Origin: Lachnospiraceae bacterium | Lineage (GTDB): Bacteria; Bacillota; Clostridia; Lachnospirales; Lachnospiraceae | NCBI GenBank assembly: GCA_009774615.1 | Contig: VSOC01000002.1 | Coordinates: forward strand, 28,860-92,859 | Length of the DNA: 64,000 nt | Direction of reading: 5' to 3' | In this document: positions 61,389-64,000 of the stretch, one piece after another | Numbering within the stretch: position 1 is the first letter of the stretch | Layout: each line of letters opens with the position of its first letter | Notes under the pieces: generated by a model | Told to the model about the DNA's origin: nothing | Seen by the model: only the letters and a program-made list of their open reading frames with translations | Databases searched by the model: none | Translations under genes and position numbers: made by a program

Positions 61389-61887
61389 ACAGTATAAGCT
61401 GGTTTCCTGTACCATTAACGGAAAAAAGGTAGAAAAGATGGTGGATGTCCGCGCATCCCTTACCGATATGCTGCGGGACGATTACCGACTGACGAGCGTG
61501 AAAAAAGGCTGTGAGGTCGGCGAGTGCGGGGCGTGCAATGTGATAATCGACGGGGAATGTTTTAATTCCTGTATTTACCTGGCTGTCTGGGCCGAGGGTA
61601 AGGAGATTCTCACCCTGGAAGGGCTTGCCGGGCCGAATGGGGAACTTTCCGATATTCAGCAGGCATTTATGGATGAGGCGGCGGTGCAGTGCGGATTCTG
61701 CAGTCCGGGCTTCATTATGAGTGCGGTGGAGATCCTTGAGGAGAAGAAGGAACTCTCCGACGATGAGATCCGAAAGAAGATGTCCGGGCATCTCTGCCGC
61801 TGCACCGGGTATGAAAATATTTTCCGGGCAGTGAAGAAAACCATGCTTCGACGATTGGGGAAGGATAAGGAAGCTGATTTGGTTTAA
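61381..61887 (+). CDS. xdhC: Xanthine dehydrogenase-type [2Fe-2S] subunit
   Basis: A 168-residue electron-transfer subunit with two [2Fe-2S] clusters: C44, C49, C52 and C64 (plant-ferredoxin type) and C104, C107, C139 and C141 (CGFC...CRC type). The ATG at 61381 lies within the end of xdhB (8-nt overlap), with GGAGG just upstream. It completes the three-subunit hydroxylase. Confidence 0.95.
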   Translation: MSKQYKLVSCTINGKKVEKMVDVRASLTDMLRDDYRLTSVKKGCEVGECGACNVIIDGECFNSCIYLAVWAEGKEILTLEGLAGPNGELSDIQQAFMDEAAVQCGFCSPGFIMSAVEILEEKKELSDDEIRKKMSGHLCRCTGYENIFRAVKKTMLRRLGKDKEADLV

Positions 61888-61945
61888 TGCGGTCAGAAAA
61901 ATTGGCCTGTAAGAAAATTGTAATGAAAAATTTTCTGGAAAATCA

Positions 61946-61974
61946 TTGAAATAATGGTATACTTTTCTTAAATT
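61946..61974 (+). promoter_or_regulatory. Candidate promoter of the GH10-like gene
   Basis: TTGAAA (61946-61951), 17-bp spacer, TAAATT (61969-61974). A TATACT also lies at 61958. Low certainty because the region is A+T-rich. Confidence 0.35.
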
Positions 61975-62026
61975 AACCTGTTGTGCTGCTTTAATAGCTA
62001 AATTACCGAGTATTTAGCCAATGACT

Positions 62027-62082
62027 TATATTTAATAAGCTATATTTGACAAGCTGTACTTAAGAAATTATATTTAAGGAAA
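62027..62082 (+). repeat. 14-bp tandem repeat, 4 units, before the GH10-like gene
   Basis: Units at 62027, 62041, 62055 and 62069: TATATTTAATAAGC, TATATTTGACAAGC, TGTACTTAAGAAAT, TATATTTAAGGAAA. The last unit runs into the ribosome binding region of the next gene. Confidence 0.8.
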
Positions 62083-62093
62083 GGAAGGCCAGG

Positions 62094-63575
62094 ATGATTA
62101 GAAGGGCGATAGAAACGATAAAAACAGCAGAAGCGATAAAAACCATAGAAGTGATAAAAAGAATAACGGTGAAACAAATAACCAAACGATGCCTTCCTGT
62201 TCTGATGGCGGCGGCTGTGCTTCTGCCGGGGATGATGGAGATGACGGCGGGAACGTGTCTGGAGGCATTTGCACAGGAAGTAGAGCGGATAGGGCCAGGA
62301 GGACAGACGGCCAATGTTCAGGAGGTAAAAACGCAGACCGCGGGAAATCAAGTTAATCCTGTGCCGTCAAATCAGATTCCGGCAAATGCACCGGCAAGCC
62401 AGGTTGGAGGAGTAAATCAAGCACAGAATCCGGTTTCTGTGAATAACAGCGGGGAATTAAAGGGAGTTTGGATTTCCTATCTGGAATGGGAAAAGCTGCC
62501 CAAGGGCGAGGCAGAGTTTAAACAGGCGGTGGACGGGATGATGGATAATTGTGTGAACTGGGGCTTAAATGCGATTTTCCTTCATGCCCATTCCCATACG
62601 GACGCCATGTATCCTTCCCAGATCCTTCCCTGGTCGAAGTTTGCTTCGGGAGTGCAGGGAGTCAGCCCGGGGTATGATCCGTTCGGCTATTTTGTGGAAG
62701 CCGCCCATGCCCGCGGGCTGCAGGTTCATGCATGGTTTAATCCTTATCGGGTTACGGGCTATCATATGTCCTGGGATGATGTGTCGCCTTACGGGCCGGT
62801 GAAGCAGTGGCTGACGGATGATACGACGGCAAATGATCGTTATGTGCTGCTGCATGACGGGGAATACTACTTAAATCCGGCAAGCCCCGAGGTACGGGTA
62901 TTTTTGGCATTGACCGTGCGGGAGGTTTTGGAGAAGTATCCGATAGAAGGGGTGCACTTTGACGATTATTTTTACCCGAATGTCAAGGATGACGACCCGG
63001 CGAGATGGTTTGACTGGCCGGAGTATGCGGCTTCAGGTAGTACTTTGTCCATAGCGGACTGGCGGCGGGAGAATGTCAGTCAGCTGGTTTCCCTGGTGTA
63101 CCAGACCGTAAAAGCCGTTCGCCCGGATGCCGTGTTTGGGGTAAGCCCTCAGGGTGTGATTGGGAATTTGCGCAGCAATACGGGGATGTATGTGGATATT
63201 GACCGCTGGCTGAGCAGCGAGGGGATGGTCGATTACATCATGCCGCAGCTGTACTGGGGATTTGAGGCAAAGACCTCATCGAAACAGCCGGCCTCCCATG
63301 CGTTTGCCCCGAATCTGAATTCATGGATAACACTAAAAAATAAGGGGAAAGTAAAACTCTACCTTGGCCTTGGCCTTTACCGGGCAGGGACGAACGTTGC
63401 CGATCATAATGATGTTTCGGAGTGGCTGCGGTATAACGATATTATGAAGCGCCAGGTGGAAATGGCAAGGGCGACAGGACAGGTTTCAGGATTTTGCTTT
63501 TTCAGCTACAGTTCGTTTTTAGAAGCAACTTCGGCAGCGGAGGTGCAGAATCTTTTGCCTTTGCTGAAGCAGTAG
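62094..63575 (+). CDS. Secreted GH10-like (DUF187/GHL10) glycosyl hydrolase
   Basis: A 493-residue exported protein. A repetitive N-terminal extension (about 3-30, with IETIKTAEAIKTIEVIK) precedes the signal segment (PVLMAAAVLLPGMM, about 37-50), then a Gln/Asn/Pro-rich linker (60-120). The TIM-barrel domain begins ELKGVWISYLEW and includes HAWFNPYR, GVHFDDYFYP with acidic catalytic candidates, VSPQGVIGN and DYIMPQLYWGFE. Such proteins are thought to act on peptidoglycan or other wall glycans. The extension is coded by imperfect repeats, so translation may begin later in practice. Monocistronic with a terminator. Confidence 0.88.
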   Translation: MIRRAIETIKTAEAIKTIEVIKRITVKQITKRCLPVLMAAAVLLPGMMEMTAGTCLEAFAQEVERIGPGGQTANVQEVKTQTAGNQVNPVPSNQIPANAPASQVGGVNQAQNPVSVNNSGELKGVWISYLEWEKLPKGEAEFKQAVDGMMDNCVNWGLNAIFLHAHSHTDAMYPSQILPWSKFASGVQGVSPGYDPFGYFVEAAHARGLQVHAWFNPYRVTGYHMSWDDVSPYGPVKQWLTDDTTANDRYVLLHDGEYYLNPASPEVRVFLALTVREVLEKYPIEGVHFDDYFYPNVKDDDPARWFDWPEYAASGSTLSIADWRRENVSQLVSLVYQTVKAVRPDAVFGVSPQGVIGNLRSNTGMYVDIDRWLSSEGMVDYIMPQLYWGFEAKTSSKQPASHAFAPNLNSWITLKNKGKVKLYLGLGLYRAGTNVADHNDVSEWLRYNDIMKRQVEMARATGQVSGFCFFSYSSFLEATSAAEVQNLLPLLKQ

Positions 63576-63614
63576 TGGAGATAAATGGGATGAAGAAATG
63601 AATGAAAGGATGAG

Positions 63615-63674
63615 GAAGTAAGTTAAGTGCTAAAGAAGTGAGTTAAGTGCTAAAGAAGTAAAATAAGTGATAAA
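63615..63674 (+). repeat. 20-bp tandem repeat, 3 units
   Basis: Units at 63615, 63635 and 63655; the first two differ at one position (GAAGTAAGTTAAGTGCTAAA). Located 40 bp after the GH10-like stop and directly before its terminator. Confidence 0.9.
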
Positions 63675-63678
63675 AAAT

Positions 63679-63719
63679 GGGCTTTCTGGTTGGGAGAATC
63701 GGAGAGCCTGTTTTCTTTT
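63679..63719 (+). terminator. Terminator after the GH10-like gene
   Basis: GGGCTTTCT pairs with GGAGAGCCT (some G-U pairs), followed by a T-rich tract. Confidence 0.6.
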
Positions 63720-63748
63720 AGAGTGTTGGTTAGAATTTTGTGTTAGCC

Positions 63749-63776
63749 TTGACAAAGGTTGATTCTATAGTATACT
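63749..63776 (+). promoter_or_regulatory. Promoter of the AAA-ATPase-like gene
   Basis: Consensus TTGACA (63749-63754), 16-bp spacer, TATACT (63771-63776), about 78 bp before the start. Confidence 0.75.
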
Positions 63777-63854
63777 ATGAAGTAGAATATTATATTAAAA
63801 AGTATAATTGCCATGCGGCAGTGAATCTGCAAAGGGGAAGGAAGTGTTGATTGG

Positions 63855-64000
63855 ATGTGTCGGACGATAGGGATTGGGTATCAGGATTTTGAGGAAATAA
63901 GGAAAGAAAATATATTTTACATCGACAAAACAAATTTTATTCGGGAGTGGTGGAAATCGGCAGATAAAGTAACTTTGATTACCCGTCCCCGGCGTTTTGG
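63855..64000 (+). CDS. AAA-ATPase-like/PD-(D/E)XK family protein, 5' fragment
   Basis: The first 48 codons of a gene cut by the window end. IGIGYQDFEEIRKENIFYID followed by KTNFIREWW and LITRPRRFG is the characteristic N terminus of the AAA-ATPase-like/DUF1703 family, whose Walker A lysine would come right after the last base. These proteins are numerous in gut Clostridia and usually end in a PD-(D/E)XK nuclease-like domain; their role is unsettled. ATG 63855 follows GGGGAAGGAAG. Confidence 0.85.
   Translation, partial: MCRTIGIGYQDFEEIRKENIFYIDKTNFIREWWKSADKVTLITRPRRF

Overview
The window reads as a chromosomal segment of a strictly anaerobic gut bacterium of the Bacillota, class Clostridia, most likely Lachnospiraceae. 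The evidence is a moderate G+C content, strong AGGAGG-type ribosome binding sites, a pyrophosphate-type phosphofructokinase, the gene order cmk-ispH-rpsA, an HPr-like protein without the phospho-histidine, a sigma-70-like protein without region 4, and an SGNH/DUF4358/MBOAT/DHHW cassette. The assignment is inferred from gene content; no rRNA gene is present.

Layout. 86-2254 is a glycogen debranching enzyme. 2519-17035 is a probable single transcription unit for carbohydrate use: LacI-type regulator, GH3 glycosidase, sugar ABC importer (two permeases and a lipoprotein), a beta-glucuronidase with the N-x-K carboxylate motif, an FGGY sugar kinase, a HAD hydrolase, UlaE-type 3-epimerase, a cytosolic beta-propeller-like protein, UlaF/AraD-type 4-epimerase and UlaG lactonase, closed by a strong terminator. 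17174-22143 is a surface-polymer acylation cassette. Then come tRNA-Trp, PPi-phosphofructokinase, the HPr-like protein, a nuclease-helicase fusion, a LysR regulator, a sigma-like protein, purL, aspartate kinase, a two-domain PPK2, a BaiN/HI0933-type flavoprotein, cmk, ispH, rpsA, a HAD phosphatase, ilvN-ilvC, and LysR divergent from leuC-leuD. The last part holds a SleB-type cell wall hydrolase, a polytopic membrane protein with a NarL-type two-component pair, a D,D-carboxypeptidase, a degenerate sirtuin, BrnQ, pncB, a Crp/Fnr-type regulator with xdhABC, a GH10-like secreted hydrolase, and the start of an AAA-ATPase/PD-(D/E)XK protein cut by the window end.

How the genes work together. In the first large operon a solute is taken up by ABC transport and cut inside the cell. 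The released material is phosphorylated and passed through UlaG/UlaE/UlaF-type steps to D-xylulose 5-phosphate. The usual ascorbate PTS and the UlaD decarboxylase are absent, so the true substrate is open and this is the best candidate for an undescribed pathway. The ilvNC and leuCD units supply branched-chain amino acids. Crp-xdhABC looks like a self-contained molybdenum hydroxylase operon.

Two layers of non-coding structure stand out. First, a small dispersed palindromic element (arms GTTRCTGT and ACAGYAAC) occurs six times, each 30-75 bp upstream of a start codon; one copy is a 132-bp MITE-like element with an 8-bp target duplication. Second, gene-to-gene spacers repeatedly carry short tandem arrays (units 13-30 bp, 2-5 copies), several of which begin on the stop codon of the upstream gene. 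A separate 166-bp near-perfect palindrome sits in front of purL.
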